A stretch of 64,000 nucleotides of DNA from Parasphingorhabdus sp. (GCA_030373505.1 JAUCYS010000009.1:90796-154795), one strand, 5' to 3'; positions 34,732 to 44,026 are shown, numbered from the stretch's first letter. Translations and numbers: made by a program. Notes: generated by a model not told the origin, from the sequence alone.

Positions 34732-36279
34732 TCACACTTTATCTAAGGCCCGTTTCAGCGCGGCCAGCATCTTTTCCCGATCCTGGCTGGACGATTGTCT
34801 GGACAGTTTTTCCTCTATTTCCTGACGCAACATGGCGAGACCGGAAATCCAGTCGCGGGAAGCCGTCAGCTCGCTGGCGTCCGGCCGACCTGCAGTAAAC
34901 AGCGACGCCGGTTTGCCCGGGTGCAAGGCCCATGTCTCCTCCAGGGCGGGTATGATCGCTGCAGGAAGGTCCGCGATGCCGGCGAATTTTTCGGCCAGCC
35001 CGGAAAGCGCCTTCTCTTCGCCATGGACGAGAAAGATCGACCCCCTGACCGGAGCGCGATCCCTGATCCATTCCGTCAGCCCGCTGCGGTCGGCGTGATT
35101 CGAGTAACCTTCAAGGCTGTCGACCTCCGCCTTCACGACCACATCAACACCGGAAATGCGGACTCGCTTTGCGCCGTCCCGGAGTACCGATCCCAAAGTT
35201 CCAGCAACCTGATAGCCGGACAATAAGAGCCGGGATTGGCGGTTGGGCAGATTATGGATCAGATGATGCCTGATCCGGCCGCCCTCGCACATGCCGGATC
35301 CCGCAATGATCACTATCCCGGTCATCCGGTTCAGTTTTTTGGATTCTGCGGTATTCTGGATGAAGCGGATATTGGTCCGCTTCAGCATGTCGGTGCCGCT
35401 ATCGCGATAGCGCATCACGGCCATGGTGACCTTCTGCGCCAGCGGGGAATCCAGAAACACGTTCACCGGCGCCAGACGTTTGGACGCAAACAGCGCATCG
35501 AAATCTTCGAGTATGGCCTGCGTGCGTTCCACGGCAAAGGCGGGGATCAGCACATTGCCTCCTGCCGCCATAACATCCTCGACATGGCGTGCCAGGGCCT
35601 CGCGGCGCTCGCTGACCAGAACCAGATCGCGATCCCGGTCCCCATAAGTGGATTCGCAAATGATATGGTCATAGCCGCCGAGGTCGGAGGCGGTACAGTT
35701 GATTGCCCGACCGGGCCCGACATCGCCGGAAAACAGCAGCCGCTGGCCAGCGATATTGACTTCGACCGATGCCGATCCGACGATATGCCTGGCATCCCAG
35801 AAGCGAAAGGAGACGCCGTTACCCAGAACAACTTCCTCGCAATAGTCCACCGTCTGGAGATGTTTGTGCAGCTTCTGGATATCCTTGCTGTCATATAGCG
35901 GCGTGAACGGCCGCAATCCTGCCCGATCCGCGCGTCGATTCCGGCGTTCGACATCTGCCGCCTGCAGCTTGGCGGCATCCTGCAAAAGCGGTTTGATAAT
36001 GTCGGCGCTTGGCACGGTGCAATAGGTCGTGGCCCTGCACCCCCGCGCATAGAGATAGGGCAGCCTGCCGCTGTGATCGAGATGGGCATGGCTGAGGAGC
36101 ACAGCGTCAATCGTTTTCGGATCAAAGGGCAGGTCTTCATGGTTGAGCGCCTCGAGCGAACGGGTGCCCTGAAACAGACCGCAGTCGATCAAGATTGTTT
36201 TGCCGGCTCCCGTTATCTCGAAGCAGGAACCGGTAACCGTTCCTGCTGCGCCATGAAATTTTAAGGTTGCACCACTCAT
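34732..36279 (-). CDS. MBL-fold/beta-CASP RNA-processing nuclease
   Basis: A 515-residue metallo-beta-lactamase protein with a beta-CASP insert and the RMMBL end, as in CPSF73-like exo/endoribonucleases. Motifs: GAAGTVTGSCFE near 11, SHAHLDHSG at 63-71 (zinc), GDVGPGRAI, ESTYGDRD, the beta-CASP VERTQAILEDF, SGSGMCEGGRIRHHL, and the distal SNHADRSGL and LVHGEE. It should cut RNA or DNA in the cytoplasm. The ATG at 36279 follows GAGGA. It lies 34 bases after a universal stress protein gene on the same strand, an arrangement that suggests a stress regulon. Confidence 0.88.
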   Translation of the reverse strand: MSGATLKFHGAAGTVTGSCFEITGAGKTILIDCGLFQGTRSLEALNHEDLPFDPKTIDAVLLSHAHLDHSGRLPYLYARGCRATTYCTVPSADIIKPLLQDAAKLQAADVERRNRRADRAGLRPFTPLYDSKDIQKLHKHLQTVDYCEEVVLGNGVSFRFWDARHIVGSASVEVNIAGQRLLFSGDVGPGRAINCTASDLGGYDHIICESTYGDRDRDLVLVSERREALARHVEDVMAAGGNVLIPAFAVERTQAILEDFDALFASKRLAPVNVFLDSPLAQKVTMAVMRYRDSGTDMLKRTNIRFIQNTAESKKLNRMTGIVIIAGSGMCEGGRIRHHLIHNLPNRQSRLLLSGYQVAGTLGSVLRDGAKRVRISGVDVVVKAEVDSLEGYSNHADRSGLTEWIRDRAPVRGSIFLVHGEEKALSGLAEKFAGIADLPAAIIPALEETWALHPGKPASLFTAGRPDASELTASRDWISGLAMLRQEIEEKLSRQSSSQDREKMLAALKRALDKV

Positions 36280-36313
36280 CCCAGTCTTCCTCAAGGAAAG
36301 TCCGCTCCCACGA

Positions 36314-37126
36314 TCAACGCGACACCAGCAGTGGAACCGGGCACTCCCGGAACAGACTTCTCGTGACGCCGCCAAACAAAAACTCGCGGGCGCGGCTATG
36401 GCCGTAGGCCCCCATTACCAGATAGCCTGCTTGCAGCGCATCGACGGTCGACAGCAGGACAGCTTGGACGGATGACTTGTCTGCGGCAAGATCGTGGATA
36501 TTCGACTTTATTCCATATCTCGACAGATATTCGGATGCTTCCAGAGGCGGCAGGTCATGCGCCTTGTCTTCTTCGACGACAACGATATGCACCTCGCTGG
36601 CCAGTTTGAGCAGGGGCACGGCCGCACGAAGCGCATTGCCCGCCTCGAAACTTCCGTTCCAGGCCACGACGACCGGACCGGCAGCCTCGAATTTCCTGAC
36701 ACCGTCCGGCTGGACGAGAACCGGAACCTTCGTATTGAAAATGACGTCTCCCAAAAGTCCCAGGACCTGACCGCTATTTTTTGCGCCGCTGCCGGAACTG
36801 AGCACGATGATATCGGCCAGCGCGGAGTTTCGGGAAAGGCCTCTGGCCGGGTCTGCATTGGCCTGGCGATAATCCCACGGAACGTCTTCGCCCGCCAGCC
36901 GCTTTTCCATTTCCGTTTTCAACTGCGCATCGGCTTCCGCCGCATATTTGCTGATGTCGTAAAAAACCGACATGCCGGAGACACCGTCAAAGGCCATTTG
37001 CGGTGGATAGGTATGGGAATGAAGGCAATGCAAATGACCTTCCAGCGCGCGCGTGAGGTCCAGTGCTGCCTGATAGCGGGCATCAAGTCCGGAATCATCA
37101 TTCACAAAAAGAAGTACGGATTTCAT
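36314..37126 (-). CDS. Universal stress protein with two UspA domains
   Basis: A 270-residue tandem UspA protein. The first domain begins MKSVLLFVNDDSGLDARYQ; the second ends GAYGHSRAREFLFGGVTRSL, the G-2X-G-9X-G-type nucleotide-binding loop. Tandem UspA proteins accumulate in stasis, hypoxia or oxidative stress; their targets are mostly unknown. The ATG at 37126 is set by the domain start, although the frame is open to 37216. It precedes the beta-CASP nuclease. A homologue with an internal stop codon lies at the right edge of the window. Confidence 0.88.
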   Translation of the reverse strand: MKSVLLFVNDDSGLDARYQAALDLTRALEGHLHCLHSHTYPPQMAFDGVSGMSVFYDISKYAAEADAQLKTEMEKRLAGEDVPWDYRQANADPARGLSRNSALADIIVLSSGSGAKNSGQVLGLLGDVIFNTKVPVLVQPDGVRKFEAAGPVVVAWNGSFEAGNALRAAVPLLKLASEVHIVVVEEDKAHDLPPLEASEYLSRYGIKSNIHDLAADKSSVQAVLLSTVDALQAGYLVMGAYGHSRAREFLFGGVTRSLFRECPVPLLVSR

Positions 37127-37259
37127 TCTGTCGGTTCCATTTGGCCACTCCTGATCCGGACACATATTTCGGGACACGAATGATCGTCGCAATCCCTTGT
37201 CCGCATTGTTATCCATGCAGATGCCGGAAACCGGATCGGCGAGCCATCCGTAGTGTTAC

Positions 37260-37991
37260 CTATGCCCCGTGAAATTCCTCCCCGAGATAGAGATGGCGAA
37301 CGATCTTGTCGTCCAGCATCGCTTCCGGCGTACCGCTGAAAATGATCCGGCCTTCGTGCAGGACGTAGACCCGGTCGAGCAGGCCGATCATTTCCCGAAC
37401 ATTCTGATCGGTCATCAATATGCCGACATCATGGCTTTCAAGATTGGCAATCATGGTCTTGATATCCCGTACCGACAGCGGATCTATTCCGGCAAAAGGC
37501 TCGTCAAACAGCATGATGGTCGGGTTGGCCGCCATCGCGCGGGCAATTTCGCAGCGCCGTCTTTCGCCCCCGGAAAGGGCACGCGCGGGTACATGGCGGA
37601 CATATTCAATATGGAATTCGTCCAGAAGATCATCCAGCTTCTTGGCGCGCAAATCCGGATCGGGCTCGAACAGCTCGAGCACGGTCAGGATATTCTGCTC
37701 CACCGTCAGCCCGCGGAATATGGAGGATTCCTGCGGCAAATATCCGAGTCCGCGGAGAGCCCTTCGGTCAAGCGAGAGGTCGGTGATGTCGGTGCCATCC
37801 AGAAAGATCTGGCCGGAATTGAGCCGCAACAATCCCAGGATGGAATAGAAGGTTACCGTTTTGCCGGCACCGTCCCGGCCCAGCAGACCGACGATTTCCG
37901 ATCGGTCTACATGGATCGAAACCTCGTCCAGAACCACTTTTCTGCCGAATTTCTTGCTAATCGATTCCACCGATAGCCCGAGGCTGTCCAT
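37260..37991 (-). CDS. LptB-like ABC ATPase with altered switch residue
   Basis: The 243-residue protein is collinear with LptB, the ATPase of the LPS exporter: Walker A GRDGAGKT (38-45; LptB has GPNGAGKT), GYLPQESSIFRGL (Q loop), LSGGERRR, Walker B IMLFDEP, FAGIDPLSV, and the end YLGEEFHG. The switch histidine of LptB (TDHNVRE) is glutamine here (TDQNVRE, codon CAG). No lptA, lptC or permease gene is nearby. It is probably an orphan paralogue with weakened ATPase activity or a changed role, while the housekeeping lptB would be elsewhere. The ATG at 37991 gives the normal N terminus. Confidence 0.8.
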   Translation of the reverse strand: MDSLGLSVESISKKFGRKVVLDEVSIHVDRSEIVGLLGRDGAGKTVTFYSILGLLRLNSGQIFLDGTDITDLSLDRRALRGLGYLPQESSIFRGLTVEQNILTVLELFEPDPDLRAKKLDDLLDEFHIEYVRHVPARALSGGERRRCEIARAMAANPTIMLFDEPFAGIDPLSVRDIKTMIANLESHDVGILMTDQNVREMIGLLDRVYVLHEGRIIFSGTPEAMLDDKIVRHLYLGEEFHGA

Positions 37992-38162
37992 CGTAGCGTT
38001 TCCCACCTGATGGGTTGGTGTCGGAAAGATGCCATGTGTCAATGGTCGGGTTGCCCTGATGGGAAAAGCGGCAAAATATAGGGCTGGGAGCAGCAACAAT
38101 ATCAGGGAGTTTACGTATATTTCCGTCGTTGTGCCACGACCGGCAGCCCCGGAAGAGAAGTC

Positions 38163-39461
38163 CTACAAGCCGTTGGCAAGCTCGTCCCGAAATTTGGGAT
38201 GCGCGAGACCGATCAGCGCATCGGCCCGCTGGTACAGCGACTTTCCTTTGAGATCGGCCCAGCCATATTCGGTCATCACGATATGCGTGTCATTGCGCGG
38301 GGTCGTAACCGGTCCATCGAGGCGAGGGACTATGCGCGAGACCGTGCCGTTGCACGCCGTCGACTGGCAGGCAATGATCGACTTTCCGCCTTTCGACGCA
38401 TTGGCGCCACGGACAAAATCCAGCTGCCCGCCCGAGCCGCTATATTGACGTCCCAAAAGATGTTCGGAATTGCACGCGCCGCCAAGATCGATCTGCAGAG
38501 TGGCATTGACCGAAACGACATTTTTGTTCTTCGCGATATGACGCGGATCGTTGACGATATCGACCGGTCCGCTGTGCATCGCGGGATTGTCGTCGAGAAA
38601 ATCATACAGCGCCCGGTCTCCGAGAGCGAAGGTGAAGACACTGCGGCCCCGATAAGTGGTCTTCTCCTGATTGGTCACCGCACCGCACTGGATCAGGCCG
38701 GCGAGGGCAGGGCTCATCAGTTCGGTATGGATGCCCAGATTCCGGCGGTCTTTCAACAAGGCGCAGACCGCTCCGGGGAGCGCGCCGATGCCCATTTGCA
38801 GACAGGCCTCGTCGTCAATCATGGCGGCGATCGTCGCTGCGACCTTGGCTTCTTCCGGAGAGGTATCCGGAGCATGGACTTCGGCGAGAGCCGCGTCATT
38901 TTCGACGATCGCATCGATTTCCGAGATATGCAGCAGCGAGGCCCCGAATACGCGCGGCATGTTCGGGTTCACCTCGACGACCAGCCGTTTGGCGCTGCGG
39001 GCCGCAGCTGTGGAATAGTCGTTGCTGGTGCCGAAAGTGAACCAGCCATGCTTGTCCATTGGCGACACGGTTGTGACAAAAAGGTCGAGCGGGACCTGTT
39101 CCGCGAACAGGCGGGGGGAGTCGCTAAAGGCGACCGGGACAAATTCGATCGGACTCCTTTGCCCCGCTGGCAGCGCCTTGAGCAATTTCCGCTCGATCGC
39201 GCTCAGAAACATGCAGCGCGGACGAATGCGGCCCAGCAGGTCAGGCCGAAGCACTGTCTGGCCGGCATGATCCATCGAATGAAAATACCAGAGCTTGAGA
39301 TCTTCGGCCGTGCCCTTTTCCGCCATGTCTGCAAACGCCCCGAGCAGGGCTGGCGGCTCTGCCGCTGCCATGCCCATCGCAATATGCGCTCCTGACTTCA
39401 CTCCCTGCATCGCCTCCGCCGCGGTCATCCGGCGGGCGCGATAGTCTTCGATATAGGTCAT
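38163..39461 (-). CDS. Acetyl-CoA hydrolase / 4-hydroxybutyrate CoA-transferase family
   Basis: A 432-residue class I CoA-transferase/hydrolase with N- and C-terminal halves: GAHIAMGMAAAEPPALL near 24, VSPMDKHGWFTFG, MGIGALPGAV, GIHTELMSP, and the C-terminal GSGGQLDFVRGANASKGGKSI and HIVMTEYGWADLKG. In the segment where 4-hydroxybutyrate CoA-transferases carry the catalytic glutamate (a V-N-x2-L-E-V-D-L type motif) this protein reads VNATLQIDL, with Gln. That may mean a non-transferase activity, or simply a subfamily difference. It is transcribed towards the LptB-like gene, 171 bases away. Confidence 0.8.
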   Translation of the reverse strand: MTYIEDYRARRMTAAEAMQGVKSGAHIAMGMAAAEPPALLGAFADMAEKGTAEDLKLWYFHSMDHAGQTVLRPDLLGRIRPRCMFLSAIERKLLKALPAGQRSPIEFVPVAFSDSPRLFAEQVPLDLFVTTVSPMDKHGWFTFGTSNDYSTAAARSAKRLVVEVNPNMPRVFGASLLHISEIDAIVENDAALAEVHAPDTSPEEAKVAATIAAMIDDEACLQMGIGALPGAVCALLKDRRNLGIHTELMSPALAGLIQCGAVTNQEKTTYRGRSVFTFALGDRALYDFLDDNPAMHSGPVDIVNDPRHIAKNKNVVSVNATLQIDLGGACNSEHLLGRQYSGSGGQLDFVRGANASKGGKSIIACQSTACNGTVSRIVPRLDGPVTTPRNDTHIVMTEYGWADLKGKSLYQRADALIGLAHPKFRDELANGL

Positions 39462-39551
39462 TTGCGGCCCCTGTGCGTGTGTTCCGCTTTGCGGCTGGAC
39501 TGTTTATATCAAGGCAAATTCGGCAAGTCCGATGTCGGGTCGATTGAACGT

Positions 39552-40196
39552 CTAGACCCGGTCGGCATAAAGGAGGCGGCCCGGCCCCAGTCGATCCAAT
39601 ATGGTTTCGAGATCCTTTTCGGAAAAGGCGAAACAGCCCTGGCTTCGGCCCAGTTTGCCGTGAGTGCTGATCATCTCCGGCTCCGCATACCAGGCCCCGT
39701 GAATCACGATCGCTCGTGCTTCGGCCATGTCATTGCTCGGGTCGAGACCGATCAGTCGCCGGGAGGTGCCATGCTTGCCGATATAGGTTTCGCTGGTCAT
39801 ATAACTGCCGCCGGAAGTGGCCTCTGACCCCGGTATATTGGAGAATTTCTGCAGCCATCCGGTATGCCCGAGGTCTGATCCCTTGCCATGGGCGACGAGG
39901 AAGGACTGGCTGGTCCCGCTGGCCAGGTCAACGATATGAAATCGTTCCTTGGCGGAATGCAGGGAATAGTCCGCAATCCCGATCCTGTCGCTGTGCAGCA
40001 GTGCGGACTGATGGGTTGCCATCGCCGCCTTCGCGCGGTCGATCAATGTGGATAGCTCCGTCGCAGGCGCAGCCTTTGGGCGAGCCGGCACCCGTTTCAG
40101 TCCCCCGCTCGCTGCCTGCGATCGGGATCCAATTCCATAGGCGGCACCGGTAACGGTCAGCAAACCGGCGGTCAGAAAATGTCTTCGCTTCATCAT
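39552..40196 (-). CDS. L,D-transpeptidase catalytic-domain protein (YkuD_2 type), Tat-exported
   Basis: The 214-residue protein starts MMKRRHFLTAGLLTV, a twin-arginine signal. The catalytic domain has IVDLASGTSQSFLVAHGKG, VIHGAWYAEPEM and the active-site cysteine in GRSQGCFAF near 190. These are features of the YkuD_2 family of murein L,D-transpeptidase-like enzymes, which cross-link or trim peptidoglycan or attach proteins to it in the periplasm. It is divergent from a YcbB-like L,D-transpeptidase across an 84-base gap with a palindrome, so the two may be controlled together. Confidence 0.8.
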   Translation of the reverse strand: MMKRRHFLTAGLLTVTGAAYGIGSRSQAASGGLKRVPARPKAAPATELSTLIDRAKAAMATHQSALLHSDRIGIADYSLHSAKERFHIVDLASGTSQSFLVAHGKGSDLGHTGWLQKFSNIPGSEATSGGSYMTSETYIGKHGTSRRLIGLDPSNDMAEARAIVIHGAWYAEPEMISTHGKLGRSQGCFAFSEKDLETILDRLGPGRLLYADRV

Positions 40197-40231
40197 GTGA
40201 CGTTAGCAGTTGTTGTATGTATGCGGGATTA

Positions 40232-40243
40232 AGTATTAATACT
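40232..40243. promoter_or_regulatory. 12-bp palindrome between divergent L,D-transpeptidase genes
   Basis: AGTATTAATACT is a perfect palindrome in the middle of the 84-base divergent promoter region. A shared operator is plausible. Confidence 0.4.
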
Positions 40244-40280
40244 GATTGTCCGGCTTGCCAATAGCCGGGAGAGGGGTGGA

Positions 40281-41438
40281 ATGAGAATATTATTAGCGCT
40301 TTTGGGCGGATTTCTGCTGTCGACGTCCGCTTTTGCCCAGACACCGGATCAGACGGAGAATTACCTTATCTGGACCCAGCCGCAATTGGCGCAGTTGCAG
40401 CAACTGGTGGATGCGCGAACAGCCGAGGGGCTGGGAAGTTGCACCATCACCGATTTCAGCCAGCCCAATTCGGCTACAGATCCGCACCGCCGCTCGCGCC
40501 TGGCGACCGCCGCTGCTAATCAGTTGATGATGGCCTATCTGGAAGGCTGTTCTTCCGCCGCTGCCCGTGCGAAATGGCGGATCAGCAGCGATGACCGCCG
40601 TATCGACACTCAGCGGCTGCTGATGAAAGCATTGGTGCGGGATGATCTTGTCGCCTATTTTGACGCGCTGCGGCCCCGCAATCCGAATTACCGGGCGCTG
40701 CGCGCAGCTTATGCAGCGGAAAGCGATGACCAGAAACGCGCAACCCTGGCGACCAATCTGGACCGGTGGCGCTGGATGCCGCTGGTGATGGGGGACAAAT
40801 ATCTGCTGGTGAACGCGGCCAGTTTCGAGGTGACGCTCTGGGAAAACAACAAGAAGATCCGCACCTGGCCGAATATCGTCGGCAAGACAAAGTCGCCGAC
40901 ACCGGTATTTGACGCCAGCGTGAGCGGAGTGATCCTGAATCCCTGGTGGGAGATTCCGACATCGATTGTTGCGGAAAGCATCGGGGCGCTGGTCCGCAAT
41001 CATCCGGCGACGGCGCGGCGCAAGGGCTATGTTGTTCAGGATGGCCGCTATCGCCAGCGACCCGGCCCTGGCAATGCTCTCGGTCAGATGAAGCTGGTCA
41101 TGCCCAACCCCTACAGCATCTATCTGCACGACACGCCGAACAAGAATCTGTTCTCCGAACCGGTGCGCACCTTCAGCCATGGCTGTATCCGGGTTAGCGG
41201 CGCGATTGACCTGGCTAAAACGCTGCTGGAAGGGTCGGCCACGCCGGCGCAGGTCGATGCCATATTGGCCAGCCGCGAGACCACGAAACTGTCCCTGCTC
41301 AAGCCAATTCCGGTCTATGTCGCCTATTTCACCGCCGAGGGAACGGACGACGGGGGGATCACCTATTTTCCCGATGTCTATGACCGGGATCCTCTGCATC
41401 TGGCGCAAAATGCAGTTGAAACCGGCTGTCCGGCATAG
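40281..41438 (+). CDS. L,D-transpeptidase, YcbB/LdtD-like
   Basis: A 385-residue protein with a signal peptide (1-19, ending SAFA). It shows the YcbB layout: a helical scaffold part (about 25-170), including LDRWRWMPLVMGDKYLLVNA which leads into the YkuD catalytic domain, then LNPWWEIPTSI, a capping subdomain near 230-260, and the catalytic SHGCIRVS near 300-307. It forms 3-3 cross-links and can bypass beta-lactam-sensitive transpeptidases. At 385 residues it is shorter than E. coli YcbB (615), lacking the usual N-terminal peptidoglycan-binding part. Confidence 0.85.
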   Translation: MRILLALLGGFLLSTSAFAQTPDQTENYLIWTQPQLAQLQQLVDARTAEGLGSCTITDFSQPNSATDPHRRSRLATAAANQLMMAYLEGCSSAAARAKWRISSDDRRIDTQRLLMKALVRDDLVAYFDALRPRNPNYRALRAAYAAESDDQKRATLATNLDRWRWMPLVMGDKYLLVNAASFEVTLWENNKKIRTWPNIVGKTKSPTPVFDASVSGVILNPWWEIPTSIVAESIGALVRNHPATARRKGYVVQDGRYRQRPGPGNALGQMKLVMPNPYSIYLHDTPNKNLFSEPVRTFSHGCIRVSGAIDLAKTLLEGSATPAQVDAILASRETTKLSLLKPIPVYVAYFTAEGTDDGGITYFPDVYDRDPLHLAQNAVETGCPA

Positions 41439-41543
41439 ACTAGGCTGATGACCCGTCTTGTCGGCACCGGATGGCCGTAATATGAAATTTGGCAAGGGTG
41501 GCACGCGCCCGTTTTCCGACGAATAACGGCATTGTTTTGCTCT

Positions 41544-42419
41544 TCATTCGACCGGCATGACCGGAACCTGCTTTAGCCAGTCAATCACCGCTTTAATCCG
41601 TCCGACACTTCGCAAATCCCGATGAACGACGATCCAGAAGCTGCGCCGAATTGCGATCTCCTCCGGCAGAATATGAATGAAGCATGGGTCATGCTGCGTC
41701 ATAAAATAGGGAAGAATGGCAAGGCCCAGCCCTTCGGCACACATCGAACGCTGCATATTGATACTCGTACTGCAGGTTTGTGGTACCAGGGCAGGATCAA
41801 TTTCCGAAAGATAACGGAGTTCATCGGCATAAATGAAATCGGGAATATAGCCGATGAGAGGAAATTTGTGCAGATCCTCCGGTTTTTCCGGCTTGCCCAG
41901 CGCGCTGACAAAGCTCTTGGCAGCATAGAGGCCAAGACCATAATCGCTCAGCTTTTGTGCAATCAGCGGACCACGGCTTGGTCGGGCGAGCATGATCGCG
42001 ATATCGGCTTCCCGCTTCGACGGGCTCAGAAAGCCGTTGGTCGTCACGATTTCAAGCAAAATTTCCGGGTGTAACTCGGAAAATTCCCTGAGCTTCGGAC
42101 TCAGTACCCAACTGGCGAATCCCTCCGAAAGGCTCAACCTGACGGTCCCTGAAAAGCGGCTCTGCTCGCCCGTCAGAATGTCATTGGCACTTGTTATCGC
42201 CCGTTCCGCATCTTCCGCATGGCGCAGCAATTCCTCGCCTCGCGCCGTTAACAGATGGCCGCTGGCCGCAATTTCGAACAGGCTGGAACCGAGACTTTCT
42301 TCCAGACGCACGATCCGCCGACCGACGGTCGTGCCATCGACACCCAGTTTCTGCCCGGCCGCGCTCAGCGTCTTCTGTCGAGCCACGGCCAGAAAATAGC
42401 GCAAATCATCCCAGTTCAT
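41544..42419 (-). CDS. LysR-family transcriptional regulator
   Basis: The 291-residue protein has an N-terminal winged helix (MNWDDLRYFLAVARQKTLSA, TVGRRIVRLEESLG) and a substrate-binding domain from about 90. It is divergent from the methylmalonate-semialdehyde dehydrogenase gene with a 104-base gap, and LysR regulators usually control the divergent gene. The N-terminal NWDDLRYFLAVA is typical of a LysR group found beside mmsA-type genes in alpha- and gammaproteobacteria. Confidence 0.88.
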   Translation of the reverse strand: MNWDDLRYFLAVARQKTLSAAGQKLGVDGTTVGRRIVRLEESLGSSLFEIAASGHLLTARGEELLRHAEDAERAITSANDILTGEQSRFSGTVRLSLSEGFASWVLSPKLREFSELHPEILLEIVTTNGFLSPSKREADIAIMLARPSRGPLIAQKLSDYGLGLYAAKSFVSALGKPEKPEDLHKFPLIGYIPDFIYADELRYLSEIDPALVPQTCSTSINMQRSMCAEGLGLAILPYFMTQHDPCFIHILPEEIAIRRSFWIVVHRDLRSVGRIKAVIDWLKQVPVMPVE

Positions 42420-42428
42420 ATTTTATCC

Positions 42429-42473
42429 TGCATAAATGCATGCTCATAGTGCAAAAATATCTGTTACTCTGCA
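42429..42473. promoter_or_regulatory. TGCA-rich putative LysR binding region
   Basis: TGCA occurs four times, at 42429, 42437, 42450 and 42470, two of them in a TGCAAAA context 20 bases apart, in the 104-base gap between the LysR gene and mmsA. This is the expected place for LysR boxes; the exact site is not resolved. Confidence 0.35.
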
Positions 42474-42523
42474 AAATAATATATGCCAAGAAGGCCGGAT
42501 AAAAGCAATCAGGAGTCTCTAGA

Positions 42524-44026
42524 ATGCGCACAGTAACCCATGTTCTGGCTTCCGGCGGAACCGCTGCAGCGGCCCGCCAGAGCGATATTTTCGATCCCAA
42601 TAATGGCGGTGTCCAGGGGAAGGTGGATCTGGGTGATGCAGCGGTGCTGGAGACGGCGGTACAGGCGGCGCTGGCTGCGCAGCCGGAATGGGCCGCGACC
42701 AATCCGCAGCGCCGGGCGCGGGTGATGTTCCAGTTCAAGCAGCTGGTCGAGGCGCATATGGACGAGCTCGCCGAACTGCTCAGCCGCGAACATGGCAAGG
42801 TGATCGCCGATTCCAGGGGCGATGTGCAGCGCGGGCTGGACGTGATCGAATTCTGCTGCGGCATCCCGCATGTGCTGAAGGGCGAATATACCCAGGGCGC
42901 AGGCCCCGGCATTGATGTCTATTCGATGCGCCAGCCGATCGGCATCGGCGCCGGCATCACCCCGTTCAACTTCCCCGCGATGATCCCGATGTGGATGTTC
43001 GGCCCGGCGATCGCGACCGGCAATGCCTTCATCCTCAAGCCCTCGGAGCGCGATCCCTCGGTGCCGGTGCGGCTGGTCGAGCTGATGCACGAAGCAGGTC
43101 TTCCGGCCGGCATCCTGCAATGCGTGCACGGCGACAAGGAAATGGTCGATGCGATTCTCGATCATCCGGAAATCGGCGGCGTCAGCTTTGTCGGTTCCTC
43201 CGATATCGCCCATTATGTCTACCAGCGCGGCGTTGCTGCCGGCAAGCGGGTGCAGGCGATGGGCGGCGCCAAGAACCACGGTATCGTGATGCCGGATGCC
43301 GATATGGACCAGGTGGTCAATGATCTCTCCGGCGCGGCTTTCGGCTCGGCCGGCGAGCGCTGCATGGCGCTGCCGGTTGTCGTTCCCGTTGGCGAGGATA
43401 CGGCAGAGCGGCTGCGCGAGAAGATGATCCCGGCGATGCAGGCGCTGCGCGTCGGTGTTTCGACCGATGCGGAGGCGCATTATGGCCCGGTCGTCAATCC
43501 GGCGCACAAGCAGCGGGTGGAAAACTGGATCCAGACCGGCGTCGACGAAGGCGCGGAACTGGTCGTCGATGGCCGCGGTTTCTCGCTGCAGGGCCATGAA
43601 GAGGGCTGTTTCATCGGCCCCTCGCTGTTCGACCATGTCACCACCGATATGGAAAGCTACAAGGAAGAGATTTTCGGCCCCGTGCTGCAGATCGTCCGGG
43701 CCAAGAATTTCGAGGAAGCGCTGAAACTGCCGAGCCAGCATCAATATGGCAATGGCGTCGCCATCTTCACCCGCAACGGCCACGCCGCGCGCGAATTTGC
43801 CAACCGGGTGCAGGTCGGCATGGTCGGCATCAACGTGCCGATCCCGGTGCCGGTCGCCTATCACAGCTTTGGCGGCTGGAAGCGCTCGGCCTTTGGCGAC
43901 ACCAACCAGCACGGCATGGAAGGCGTGAAATTCTGGACCAAGATCAAGACCATCACCCAGCGCTGGCCAGACGGCACCGCCGATGGCGACAACAAGGATG
44001 CCTTTGTCATCCCGACGATGGGCTAG
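42524..44026 (+). CDS. mmsA: Methylmalonate-semialdehyde dehydrogenase (CoA-acylating)
   Basis: Converts methylmalonate or malonate semialdehyde to propionyl- or acetyl-CoA in valine and inositol breakdown. The 500-residue enzyme has ITPFNFPAMIPMWMF near 146-160, SFVGSSDIAHYVY, the catalytic cysteine in GSAGERCMALPV, and KEEIFGPVLQIVRA; ERCMALP with no glutamate general base is the MmsA hallmark. AGGAG lies eight bases before the ATG. It is divergent from a LysR gene. Confidence 0.93.
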   Translation: MRTVTHVLASGGTAAAARQSDIFDPNNGGVQGKVDLGDAAVLETAVQAALAAQPEWAATNPQRRARVMFQFKQLVEAHMDELAELLSREHGKVIADSRGDVQRGLDVIEFCCGIPHVLKGEYTQGAGPGIDVYSMRQPIGIGAGITPFNFPAMIPMWMFGPAIATGNAFILKPSERDPSVPVRLVELMHEAGLPAGILQCVHGDKEMVDAILDHPEIGGVSFVGSSDIAHYVYQRGVAAGKRVQAMGGAKNHGIVMPDADMDQVVNDLSGAAFGSAGERCMALPVVVPVGEDTAERLREKMIPAMQALRVGVSTDAEAHYGPVVNPAHKQRVENWIQTGVDEGAELVVDGRGFSLQGHEEGCFIGPSLFDHVTTDMESYKEEIFGPVLQIVRAKNFEEALKLPSQHQYGNGVAIFTRNGHAAREFANRVQVGMVGINVPIPVPVAYHSFGGWKRSAFGDTNQHGMEGVKFWTKIKTITQRWPDGTADGDNKDAFVIPTMG

